64,000 nt of DNA, taken from contig NZ_JASPGD010000006.1 of assembly GCF_030232885.1 (NCBI RefSeq), forward strand, positions 78,509 to 142,508, written 5' to 3'. Below are positions 19,721-27,216 of this stretch, piece after piece; position 1 is the stretch's first letter, and each line of letters opens with the position of its first letter. The notes below the pieces were generated by a model that worked only from the letters and a program-made list of their open reading frames with translations, was not told the DNA's origin and searched no databases. The translations under genes and the position numbers were made by a program. The stretch comes from Corynebacterium sp. MSK297 (GTDB lineage Bacteria > Actinomycetota > Actinomycetes > Mycobacteriales > Mycobacteriaceae).

Positions 19721-21984
19721 CCGTGACCGGTTCTGTTCCTCCCAACACTGCCAATACTTCTGCGTATTCGCGCCTACTTTCCCCGGCCACCGTCGGTAAG
19801 AAACGCTTCCGCAACCGCGCAATCATGGGCTCGATGCACACCGGCCTCGAAGATGACCCGGCCAACGCGCCGAAACTGGCAGCCTACTTCGCGGAACGCG
19901 CCCGAGGTGGTGCCGCGGCCGTGGTGACCGGTGGGTATTCGCCGAATCAGCTGGGTGTTTTAAGCCCATTTGCACACCCATTCAATAACGACGACATGGT
20001 GCACGCCCACAAACAAGTCACCGCTGCTATACATGAACACGGCAGCCTGGCGTTTCTACAGCTGCTGCACGCAGGCCGCTACGCGTTCCATATGGAATCG
20101 GTCAGCGCTAGCGCCACCCAGGCGCCGATCAGCCCGTTTCCTTCTCGTGCGCTTTCCGACGAAGAAGTCGCGCAAACCGTCCAGGATTTCGCGCACTCGG
20201 CCAAGCTCGCCGCCGAGGCCGGCTACGACGGGGTGCAGATTATGGGCTCGGAAGGTTACCTGATTAACCAATTCCTTTCCTCACGCACGAACCAGCGCGA
20301 CGACCGCTGGGGCCAGCAACGCAGCTTGTTCGCCTTGGAAATCGCCCGGGCTGTGCGGAAAGCCGTGCCCGAGGATTTCCTGGTGGATTTCCGCATGAGC
20401 ATGCTGGAATTGGTCGAAGAGGGCCAAACCCAAAGCGAAATCTTGGAGCTTGCACGTGGCTTGGAAGAAGCCGGCGTCGACATGCTCAGCACAGGTATCG
20501 GCTGGCATGAAGCCCAGGTACCAACGGTGATCACCAGCGTCCCGCGTGCAGCATTCAGCTGGGCCACCACCCGTGTGAAAGAACATGTCAACATTCCGGT
20601 GGTCTCATCCAACCGCATCAACACCCCAGAAGTTGCCGAACAAGTATTGGCCGGAACCTGGGATGACACCGGCGTAGAAACCGATTTCGTCTCCATGGCC
20701 CGCCCCTGGTTGGCGGATCCAGAATTCATCAACCGTGTGCAAGCTGGCCACGCAAACCAGATCAACCACTGCATTGCGTGCAATCAGTCCTGCCTGGACC
20801 ATGTTTTTGAAAACAAGCGCGCTAGCTGCTTGGTCAACCCCCGTGCCGGTTACGAAACCGAGCTGACCTTGCAACCGATCAACCAAGGCAACACTGATGC
20901 TGATGAAATTCCTGGTAGCTCAGAAAACGCTGCACCCAGGGCTGCGGTGATCGGCGGCGGTGTCGCTGGCCTATTTGGTGCTGAAGCACTGGCACAACGG
21001 GGATACTCCGTCGAGGTATTCGAAGCAGCTGACACCGTCGGCGGGCAGTTCCGTCTAGCAATGCAAATCCCCGGCAAAGAAGAATTCCACTATTCCTTAA
21101 AATCGGTGCTCACCCGGCTAGATGCGCACAAGGTGAAAATCACTACTTCTACCCCGATGACGGCCAACGAAGCTTTCGCCGCAGGGTTCGATGAAGTAGT
21201 GATCGCCACTGGCGTGCGCCCACGCATACCGGAGATTCCGGGCATCGAACAGGCCATGGCCGGCGAGTTCGACGTCGACGTCATCACCTACGCAGAACTG
21301 CTCTCCGGTGCCAAACAGGCAGGCAACAAGGTGGCGATTGCCGGTGCCGGTGGTATCGGCTTCGACGTCGCAGAGTATTTGGTGGAAGCCCCAGCGTCCG
21401 CAAACATCACCGCCGAGCCGCAACCAGCAAGCATCAACGAATGGGAATCCGCCTGGGGTGTTAGCCGACGCGCTGATCTGCCCGGCAACCTGGAACGCCC
21501 ACACCCTCCACGGGCGCAGCGCGAAATCACGATGCTGCAGCGCAAACCTTCACCGCAGGGCTTGGGCCTGAACCGCACCACCGGATGGGTGCACCGTATT
21601 TCCGTAGCAGCAGCTGGTGTCAAGCAGGTCAGTGGCGTTGCCTATACGAAGATCGACAACGACGGATTACACCTGAATGTGCCGGTCAACGACGCCGCCA
21701 AGACCAGCAAGGCTATCCGGAAGGCGCAGAAGGCGGGAGATAAAGATAAGGTCGCCGCGCTGGAAGACGACCTGAAAAACAACCGCACCGACACCGTCTT
21801 GGGCGTCGACACGATCGTGCTGTGCACCGGCCAGGAGTCAGTTATCGAACCAGACTTCGAGAGCTTAACCGAGGACCAGCGCTCCCGCGTGCACGTTATT
21901 GGTGGCGCGGATGTTGCCGCTGAGCTCGACGCGGCACGGGCTATCCGCCAAGCTGTTGAACTCGCAGCTGAGCTGAAACGTTAA
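19711..21984 (+). CDS. 2,4-dienoyl-CoA-reductase-like NADPH:flavin oxidoreductase
   Basis: Iron-sulfur flavoenzyme of the FadH / old-yellow-enzyme fusion family; natural substrate unknown. 757 residues from MTHSVTGSVPPN. Residues about 20-390: FMN-binding TIM barrel starting with FRNRAIMGSMHTGLEDDP, then the 4Fe-4S cysteines in CIACNQSCLDHVFENKRASC, then FAD binding (VIGGGVAGLFGAEALAQRGY) and the NADPH domain (VAIAGAGGIGFDVAEYL). It is longer than E. coli FadH (about 670), partly through a charged stretch near residue 675. No clear ribosome binding site precedes either possible start; a leaderless mRNA is possible. Confidence 0.85.
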   Translation: MTHSVTGSVPPNTANTSAYSRLLSPATVGKKRFRNRAIMGSMHTGLEDDPANAPKLAAYFAERARGGAAAVVTGGYSPNQLGVLSPFAHPFNNDDMVHAHKQVTAAIHEHGSLAFLQLLHAGRYAFHMESVSASATQAPISPFPSRALSDEEVAQTVQDFAHSAKLAAEAGYDGVQIMGSEGYLINQFLSSRTNQRDDRWGQQRSLFALEIARAVRKAVPEDFLVDFRMSMLELVEEGQTQSEILELARGLEEAGVDMLSTGIGWHEAQVPTVITSVPRAAFSWATTRVKEHVNIPVVSSNRINTPEVAEQVLAGTWDDTGVETDFVSMARPWLADPEFINRVQAGHANQINHCIACNQSCLDHVFENKRASCLVNPRAGYETELTLQPINQGNTDADEIPGSSENAAPRAAVIGGGVAGLFGAEALAQRGYSVEVFEAADTVGGQFRLAMQIPGKEEFHYSLKSVLTRLDAHKVKITTSTPMTANEAFAAGFDEVVIATGVRPRIPEIPGIEQAMAGEFDVDVITYAELLSGAKQAGNKVAIAGAGGIGFDVAEYLVEAPASANITAEPQPASINEWESAWGVSRRADLPGNLERPHPPRAQREITMLQRKPSPQGLGLNRTTGWVHRISVAAAGVKQVSGVAYTKIDNDGLHLNVPVNDAAKTSKAIRKAQKAGDKDKVAALEDDLKNNRTDTVLGVDTIVLCTGQESVIEPDFESLTEDQRSRVHVIGGADVAAELDAARAIRQAVELAAELKR

Positions 21985-22125
21985 ACAGTACGGGCACCAA
22001 ACACCGCCTTGAAACAGCCCAGCAAGTACAGATGGTGCGTCACCGCCGCAATACGGGCTTATGTTCTTACGCGCTCTAGTGTTCTTGCGCGCTCTAGCAA
22101 CGCACCGTTCGAGCGCGAGGTGCGC

Positions 22126-23871
22126 TTATGGGCGCGGAATATTGCGCAGGTTAGACCGTGCCATCGACAGCATCTTGCCCACGCCGCCTTCAAGAACGGT
22201 GCGGCCAGCTGCCAAGGCGAAGCCCTTGAGCTGATCAAATTCCAGTGTCGGTGGCATGGACAGCGCATTCGGATCGGTGATGACGTCGATCAGCACCGGA
22301 CCGTCCATCTCCAGGGCCTCTTTCAACTGCTGGCGCGCCTTCTTCGGGTCCGTGATACGTACGGAAGGGATGCCCAGGGCTTCTGCTGCACCGGCGTAAT
22401 CAACGCCGTCGTGGTCGGTACCGAATTCCGGCATGCCCTCGACCAGCATTTCTAGCTTCACCATGCCCAGCGAGGAGTTATTAAAGACCACGGTTTTCAC
22501 CGGCAGATTATTGCGACGTACCGTCAAAAGCTCACCCATCAACATCGCCAAGCCGCCATCACCAGAGAAACTGACGACCTGACGGTTGCGGTCTGCTTGC
22601 TGCACGCCAATGGCTTGTGGCAGCGCGTTGGCCATGGTGCCGTGTTTCCAGGAACCAATCACGCGGTTACGGCCAGTGGGGTTAATATACCGAGCCGCCC
22701 ACACGTTGCACATTCCGGTGTCTACGGTGACCACGGCGTCGTCTTCCAGCAACTCATCGATCTGATCGGCGAGGAACTCCGGGTGAATCGGGGTGTGCTT
22801 CTCGACGTTTTTGGTATACGCATCCACGACATGCGACAACTCGCGCTCGTGCTTTTTCAGCATCGCGTCCAGAAACGAGCGGTCAGTCTTGTTCTTCGTC
22901 TTTTCCAGCAGCGCGTTGACGGTTGGTAGCACGTCGCCGCAGATAGCGTGGCTGAGTACCGCGCGGCGTCCCAGATGCTCCGGGTTGTTGTCAACCTGCG
23001 CGATCACGACGTCAGAGCCATCTGGCAGGAAGTCCACGTAGGGGAAGTCCGTGCCCAGCATCAGCAGCAGATCGGCATCCTGGCAGGCGTCGTAGCAAGC
23101 GCCATAGCCCAGCAGGCCGGACATGCCGACGTCGTACGGGTTGTCATACTGAATAACTTCTTTGCCACCCAGTGCGTGGCCGATGGGGGCATGCAGATGA
23201 GTCGCTAGATCAATAATCTCGTCGTGCGCACCGGCGGAGCCAGCACCGACGAACAGCGTGATCTTTTCTGCCTTATCAATGGCTGCAACGAGCTTGTCGA
23301 CGTCGGCAGCATCCGGAATCATCTGCCCCTTCTTGCGAGCGATTACTCCACCGCTCACCGGCTCATCGACCTTCTCCGCCGCAATATTACCGGGGATGAC
23401 CAGCGTGGATACTTGCTTGTTGCCAATCGAATTCTGGATGGCGGTATGCAGGATGCGCTGGCCCTGCTTCGCGGAATGCGCGACTTCGATATAGCCGGAA
23501 CATTCCTTCAGTACCTGCTGCGGGTGGGTTTCTTGGAAGAAGCCGGTGCCGATTTCTTCGCTCGGGATGTGGGTAGCCAGTGCCAGCACGCGGGCGCCGT
23601 TGCGGTGGGCGTCGTAAAGTCCCTGCACCAGGTGAGTATTTCCTGGCCCGCAGGAGGCAGCGCACACGGCGAGTTCGCCAGTAACGAGGGACTCTGCACC
23701 AGCGGCGAAAGCTGCGGATTCCTCATTGTGGACATGGATCCATTCCATGTCTTTGTGGCGGCGCACGGCATCAACGATGGGGTTCAGGCTGTCACCGACG
23801 AGGCCATAAATGTGACGCACGCCTTGTTTGGCGAGGGTGTCGATAAGGAAGTCTGCGTAGGTTTTCGACAT
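22126..23871 (-). CDS. pqo: Pyruvate:quinone oxidoreductase
   Basis: TPP- and FAD-dependent peripheral membrane enzyme that oxidizes pyruvate to acetate and passes electrons to menaquinone (PoxB/Pqo family). 581 residues, close to the C. glutamicum enzyme. Catalytic Glu region HVHNEESAAFAAGAESLV, TPP-binding motif from GDGGLAMLMGELL to VVFNNSSLG, and a C-terminal amphipathic tail (KMLSMARSNLRNIPRP) that resembles the lipid-activated tail of PoxB. Monocistronic. Confidence 0.95.
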   Translation of the reverse strand: MSKTYADFLIDTLAKQGVRHIYGLVGDSLNPIVDAVRRHKDMEWIHVHNEESAAFAAGAESLVTGELAVCAASCGPGNTHLVQGLYDAHRNGARVLALATHIPSEEIGTGFFQETHPQQVLKECSGYIEVAHSAKQGQRILHTAIQNSIGNKQVSTLVIPGNIAAEKVDEPVSGGVIARKKGQMIPDAADVDKLVAAIDKAEKITLFVGAGSAGAHDEIIDLATHLHAPIGHALGGKEVIQYDNPYDVGMSGLLGYGACYDACQDADLLLMLGTDFPYVDFLPDGSDVVIAQVDNNPEHLGRRAVLSHAICGDVLPTVNALLEKTKNKTDRSFLDAMLKKHERELSHVVDAYTKNVEKHTPIHPEFLADQIDELLEDDAVVTVDTGMCNVWAARYINPTGRNRVIGSWKHGTMANALPQAIGVQQADRNRQVVSFSGDGGLAMLMGELLTVRRNNLPVKTVVFNNSSLGMVKLEMLVEGMPEFGTDHDGVDYAGAAEALGIPSVRITDPKKARQQLKEALEMDGPVLIDVITDPNALSMPPTLEFDQLKGFALAAGRTVLEGGVGKMLSMARSNLRNIPRP

Positions 23872-23948
23872 GTAGTCAAAGCTCCTTGGAATACACTGTT
23901 TATGAGTAGTTGTTCAACAGCATTCCAGCCTACGCCGATTTGGCAACG

Positions 23949-24037
23949 GAAAAATCCCGTGAGACTGATCTTACAACTGAGTGATTATATCTGCACGGAT
24001 ATTTTCTCAGTGCTACTAACGATCAGCCCCACGGGAT
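23949..24037 (-). terminator. Long hairpin after tRNA-Gly, upstream of pqo
   Basis: On the minus strand AATCCCGTGGGGCTGATC (18 nt) pairs with GATCAGTCTCACGGGATT with two mismatches, enclosing a nested ACTGAG..CTCAGT pair, and is followed by TTTCC. It acts plausibly as the tRNA-Gly terminator. The stem is longer than usual and lies within the pqo upstream region. Confidence 0.65.
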
Positions 24038-24041
24038 TACG

Positions 24042-24116
24042 TGGAGGGAATGACGGGAATCGAACCCGCGTCTTCAGCTTGGAAGGCTGAGGTATTAGCC
24101 ACTATACGACATTCCC
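24042..24116 (-). tRNA. tRNA-Gly(TCC)
   Basis: Acceptor stem GGGAATG/CATTCCC, anticodon arm with loop CTTCCAA (anticodon TCC), T arm GGGTTCGATTCCC. Discriminator T is followed by an encoded CCA, unlike the tRNA-Pro in this window. Confidence 0.95.
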
Positions 24117-24284
24117 ACGCACCCTTGCGGTGCGTTCAATAGCCTACATCATAATCGTGATAGCGCCAAAACTCGCCCCTTACCACCAATTTATAGCTGG
24201 TAAAGTGGCACGAACACTCCGCCACACCACTGCCGCGCAGAATCGTTAGAATGGCGAGAAAACATTGTGGGAGTGAGAATAAGC

Positions 24285-25109
24285 ATGGAAATCCTGTTGA
24301 TCGTTCTGCTTGGCGTCGGCATCGCGTTTTATTTCGCCAGCCGGAACAACAAAAAGCAAATAGAACAAAATAACCAGAATGAGCTGGACGACGCGCGTGC
24401 CGACGCACAGCGCTGGATCGACCGGTTAGGTTCGCAGGTCTATAGCATCGACGGCACCGATACCGCCTCGAAGCAAGCCATGTCTGATGCCTCTGAGCGC
24501 CACAACGCGGCAGCCTCGGCGTTATCTTCTGCCACCACCGTGAAGCAAGCCCGCTTGGCCCGCGAATCCGCACTCGAAGGTATGCACTATGCCAACGCGG
24601 CGCGTGAGATCATGGGCATGTCTACCGGGCCGGAGATCCCACCGCTAGAAGACCAGCGCAATGCCGGTAAGGTCACCGAACGCCGTGAGATTGACCACGA
24701 AGGTGAGCACATCATCGCCTCACCGAAAGCCAGTGATGATGCCCCGCACTACTACCCTGGTGGCAAAGTTGCAGGACGCCCGGTACCGGCTGGCTGGTAT
24801 TCCACCCGCTGGTGGGAACCTGCACTGCTGACCGGCGTGTGGGCCATGAGCTCGGCGATGATGTTTTCCATGATGTTTTCCGGCATGGCAGGCGTTGGCT
24901 ATAGTGCTCAAGATTTTGAATCTGGGGCTGGCGAGGGCCTAGACAGTGCTGATGGTGCTGGAGCGGACGGTGCCGATGGTATGGACGGCGCAGATGGCGG
25001 CGACATGGATGACATGGGTGGCATGGACGATGCAGGTATGGACGACGGCGGTGGTCTATTCGGGGGCGGCGATGACGGCGGCCTGTTTGACCTCGGCTTC
25101 GACTTCTAA
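24285..25109 (+). CDS. Membrane-anchored protein with coiled coil and Asp/Gly/Met-rich tail
   Basis: 274 residues from MEILLIVLLGVGIAFYFASR; ATG 24285 follows gtgggagtgag. One N-terminal helix is followed by a helical, Ala- and charge-rich region (about 25-120, similar in style to DUF1542-type proteins of corynebacteria), a second hydrophobic segment MSSAMMFSMMFSGMAGVGY (about 195-213), and an acidic tail rich in GAD/GMD/DDM units ending LFDLGFDF. Function unknown. Ends at a strong terminator. Confidence 0.75.
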   Translation: MEILLIVLLGVGIAFYFASRNNKKQIEQNNQNELDDARADAQRWIDRLGSQVYSIDGTDTASKQAMSDASERHNAAASALSSATTVKQARLARESALEGMHYANAAREIMGMSTGPEIPPLEDQRNAGKVTERREIDHEGEHIIASPKASDDAPHYYPGGKVAGRPVPAGWYSTRWWEPALLTGVWAMSSAMMFSMMFSGMAGVGYSAQDFESGAGEGLDSADGAGADGADGMDGADGGDMDDMGGMDDAGMDDGGGLFGGGDDGGLFDLGFDF

Positions 25110-25129
25110 AACCAAGACCTAAGCCAAGC

Positions 25130-25173
25130 AAGCACCCCATTGTTGGTTCAACAATGGGGTGCTTGGTGTTTTT
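25130..25173 (+). terminator. Strong terminator
   Basis: Perfect 16-bp arms AAGCACCCCATTGTTG / CAACAATGGGGTGCTT with a 3-base loop, then ggtgttttta. Terminates the 24285 gene; the symmetric stem may also stop minus-strand transcripts from the PspC side. Confidence 0.95.
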
Positions 25174-25193
25174 AGCTGACAACAAAATCTGCG

Positions 25194-25400
25194 CTAAAAC
25201 AAATATCTACCATTTGGGGTAGGCCAGCCACTGAAATAGATACACGAAATCATAGGGGCCCCTACCAGAGGGGCTAGGACATAGCACCACCTCACAGTAT
25301 CGGCTTTGACCCCGTACGTTTCCGCTACGCCTGCACAGACTCCTGCTATTTGTTTGCCGTCGTCTGTACGGTGCCACTTATTTTCTACGGGAAGCTCCAT
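25194..25400 (-). CDS. Small PspC-domain protein
   Basis: 68 residues: KWHRTDDGKQIAGVCAGVAE is the PspC family start, followed by YGVKADTVRW and a hydrophobic segment (CYVLAPLVGAPMISCIYF). PspC domains are membrane-associated stress proteins. It is short for the family and ends soon after the single helix, but is otherwise well formed. It lies 19 bases downstream of rpiB on the same strand. Confidence 0.8.
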   Translation of the reverse strand: MELPVENKWHRTDDGKQIAGVCAGVAETYGVKADTVRWCYVLAPLVGAPMISCIYFSGWPTPNGRYLF

Positions 25401-25419
25401 TTGCAGCCTCAGTTATTAG

Positions 25420-25896
25420 TTATTCGGCGCTTGGTACTTCTGGGGCTACACCAGTGCGCTCATATTCCGCCAAAATGTCAATGCGGCGCTGGTGGCGCTG
25501 CGCTGCCGACCACTCCTGATCCAAGAAAGCATCGACGATCTGCAGTGCTTCTTCCTCTGAGTGCATGCGTCCACCGATACCGATCAGCTGTGCGTTGTTG
25601 TGCTCACGCGCCAAGCGTGCGGTTTCTGGCGACCACGCCAATGCGCAGCGTGCACCCTCTACCTTATTAGCGGCAATCTGCTCACCGTTTCCAGAACCGC
25701 CCAATACGATGCCCAGCGAACCTGGATCATTCACGGTGCGTGTAGCTGCGTCGATACAAAACGCTGGGTAATCATCGTCGGCGTCATAGGTGTGCGCACC
25801 GCAATCAATCACCTCATAACCAGCTTTGTTCAGGTGTTCTTTGATCAGGTTTTTCGTCTCAAAACCTGCGTGGTCTGCTCCAAGATAAACGCGCAT
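25420..25896 (-). CDS. rpiB: Ribose-5-phosphate isomerase B
   Basis: Interconverts ribose-5-phosphate and ribulose-5-phosphate in the pentose phosphate pathway. 158 residues from MRVYLGADHAGFETK (second ATG, two codons inside the longest frame). RpiB motifs: GADHAG, DYPAFC, GIVLGGSGNGEQIAANKV and ARLAREHNNAQLIGIGGRMH. Confidence 0.95.
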   Translation of the reverse strand: MRVYLGADHAGFETKNLIKEHLNKAGYEVIDCGAHTYDADDDYPAFCIDAATRTVNDPGSLGIVLGGSGNGEQIAANKVEGARCALAWSPETARLAREHNNAQLIGIGGRMHSEEEALQIVDAFLDQEWSAAQRHQRRIDILAEYERTGVAPEVPSAE

Positions 25897-25902
25897 ACAC
25901 AC

Positions 25903-25937
25903 AATAATAGCCGCCTGGCAGAAACCAGACGGCTAAA
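25903..25937 (-). terminator. Terminator-like hairpin upstream of rpiB
   Basis: tagccgcctgg (25908-25918) pairs with ccagacggcta (25925-25935) with one mismatch; on the minus strand the tail is TTATTGTG. It would end transcripts from the 26045 gene. Confidence 0.6.
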
Positions 25938-26044
25938 TCGTTCAGCGTTGCGGTAGTCCTTGGTAATAGCTCACCGCACTGACGCACTAAGGCCACATAC
26001 ATTAAGGCGCTAGAACACAATGCTCACGCTTACCGAATCAGCGC

Positions 26045-26329
26045 TTAACGCGCTGAGCGCTGCGCCGGAGCATCAGCACCAGCATCGGAATTACGGTTAG
26101 TCAACATGCGGTAGACCAACCAAATGCCCAACGCCAGCAGCAGCCATGGCAGAAGCTTGAACACAACGGCCACGGTGGATGCCAGGCCGGTGATCACAGC
26201 GATGATCGAAGCAACCAAGCACACGCCTGCAGAAATCAGGGCCACCATGGCATTCTGCCGCCAAGAATAAAAGGCAGCGGCACCGCCCAGAGCAGCGATG
26301 ATCAGAGAAGTAATAAAAGTACCAAACAT
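26045..26329 (-). CDS. Small membrane protein, unknown function
   Basis: 94 residues with three hydrophobic stretches (FITSLIIAALGGAAAFYSW, VALISAGVCLVASIIAVIT, LLPWLLLALGIWLVYRML) and a polar C-terminus. The start lies 2 bases after the stop of the DsbA-like gene, so the two are probably cotranscribed. No family recognised. Confidence 0.7.
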   Translation of the reverse strand: MFGTFITSLIIAALGGAAAFYSWRQNAMVALISAGVCLVASIIAVITGLASTVAVVFKLLPWLLLALGIWLVYRMLTNRNSDAGADAPAQRSAR

Positions 26330-26331
26330 AG

Positions 26332-26943
26332 TTACACCTGTGGGTTTTCGGTTCGGGAACGTTTCAGTTCGAAGAAGTATGGGTACTGTCCTAAACGCAG
26401 CGCGGCGTCGAAAAGTTCCCCGGCTTCTTCGCCTTCTGGAACACGGGTAATAACTGGGCCGAAGAACGCCGCATCACCCAATTGCATTACCGGAGTTCCC
26501 ACATCATTACCGACCAAGTCAATGGCCTGCTGGTGGTATGCGCGCAGCTTCTCATCAACTTCGTCGCTATTTGCCAGTTTCGCCAGCTCGACGTCGGCGT
26601 CGATGTCTTGCAAAGCCCGCACGATCAAATCGTCGTAAGCGCCGTAGCCTTTTTGACCACCGTTACCTTGCTTATGAATCAAGGTGCCCAAGGCCGTGTA
26701 ATAGGCATCAACCTTGTCAGGGTGCTGATCTTTCAACGCGGCAGCAACCCGGGCTGGACCCCAGTTGGCCTTCATCATCTCGGCATAATCGGCCGGAATA
26801 TCTGCGCCCTCATTCAGCACGGACAGAGAAAACGGCATCCACTCGACCTGCACGTCACGGACTTTCTCGACTTCCTTCATCCAGCGGGATGTCTGCCATG
26901 CAAACGGGCAGGAAGCATCAAACCAAAAACGTACGGTTTCCAT
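26332..26943 (-). CDS. DsbA-like mycothiol-dependent nitroreductase family protein
   Basis: 203 residues, closely related in layout to Rv2466c of Mycobacterium tuberculosis: an early active-site motif (FDASCPFAWQTSRWM), a helical insert, the cis-Pro strand NDVGTPVMQLG, and the C-terminus GQYPYFFELKRSRTENP. Rv2466c uses CPWC; here the second cysteine is Ala (CPFA), so only one redox Cys is left. It lies divergent to pepN, as in related genomes. Confidence 0.85.
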   Translation of the reverse strand: METVRFWFDASCPFAWQTSRWMKEVEKVRDVQVEWMPFSLSVLNEGADIPADYAEMMKANWGPARVAAALKDQHPDKVDAYYTALGTLIHKQGNGGQKGYGAYDDLIVRALQDIDADVELAKLANSDEVDEKLRAYHQQAIDLVGNDVGTPVMQLGDAAFFGPVITRVPEGEEAGELFDAALRLGQYPYFFELKRSRTENPQV

Positions 26944-27216
26944 CGTATTCTCCTTAATTCTTCATTCGGGATTCTTTCACATGGGACAAATTAGCCCCGC
27001 ACACAATGCCTGGATCATGTGCGATGTTCATGTGCGCTCATGTGCACTTATCCGGTCTTCATTTATCCAGTCATAGAGTAAATCCACCACCACCGATCCT
27101 ATGGAGACATTAAGCTGGGTGCGAACAACTTCATGACCTAATAGTTCTGTGGCACTGGCCGCGACATCGACCAGCCGCAGTATTTAGTACAACGCAGAAG
27201 AAAGGTAATTCATTCC

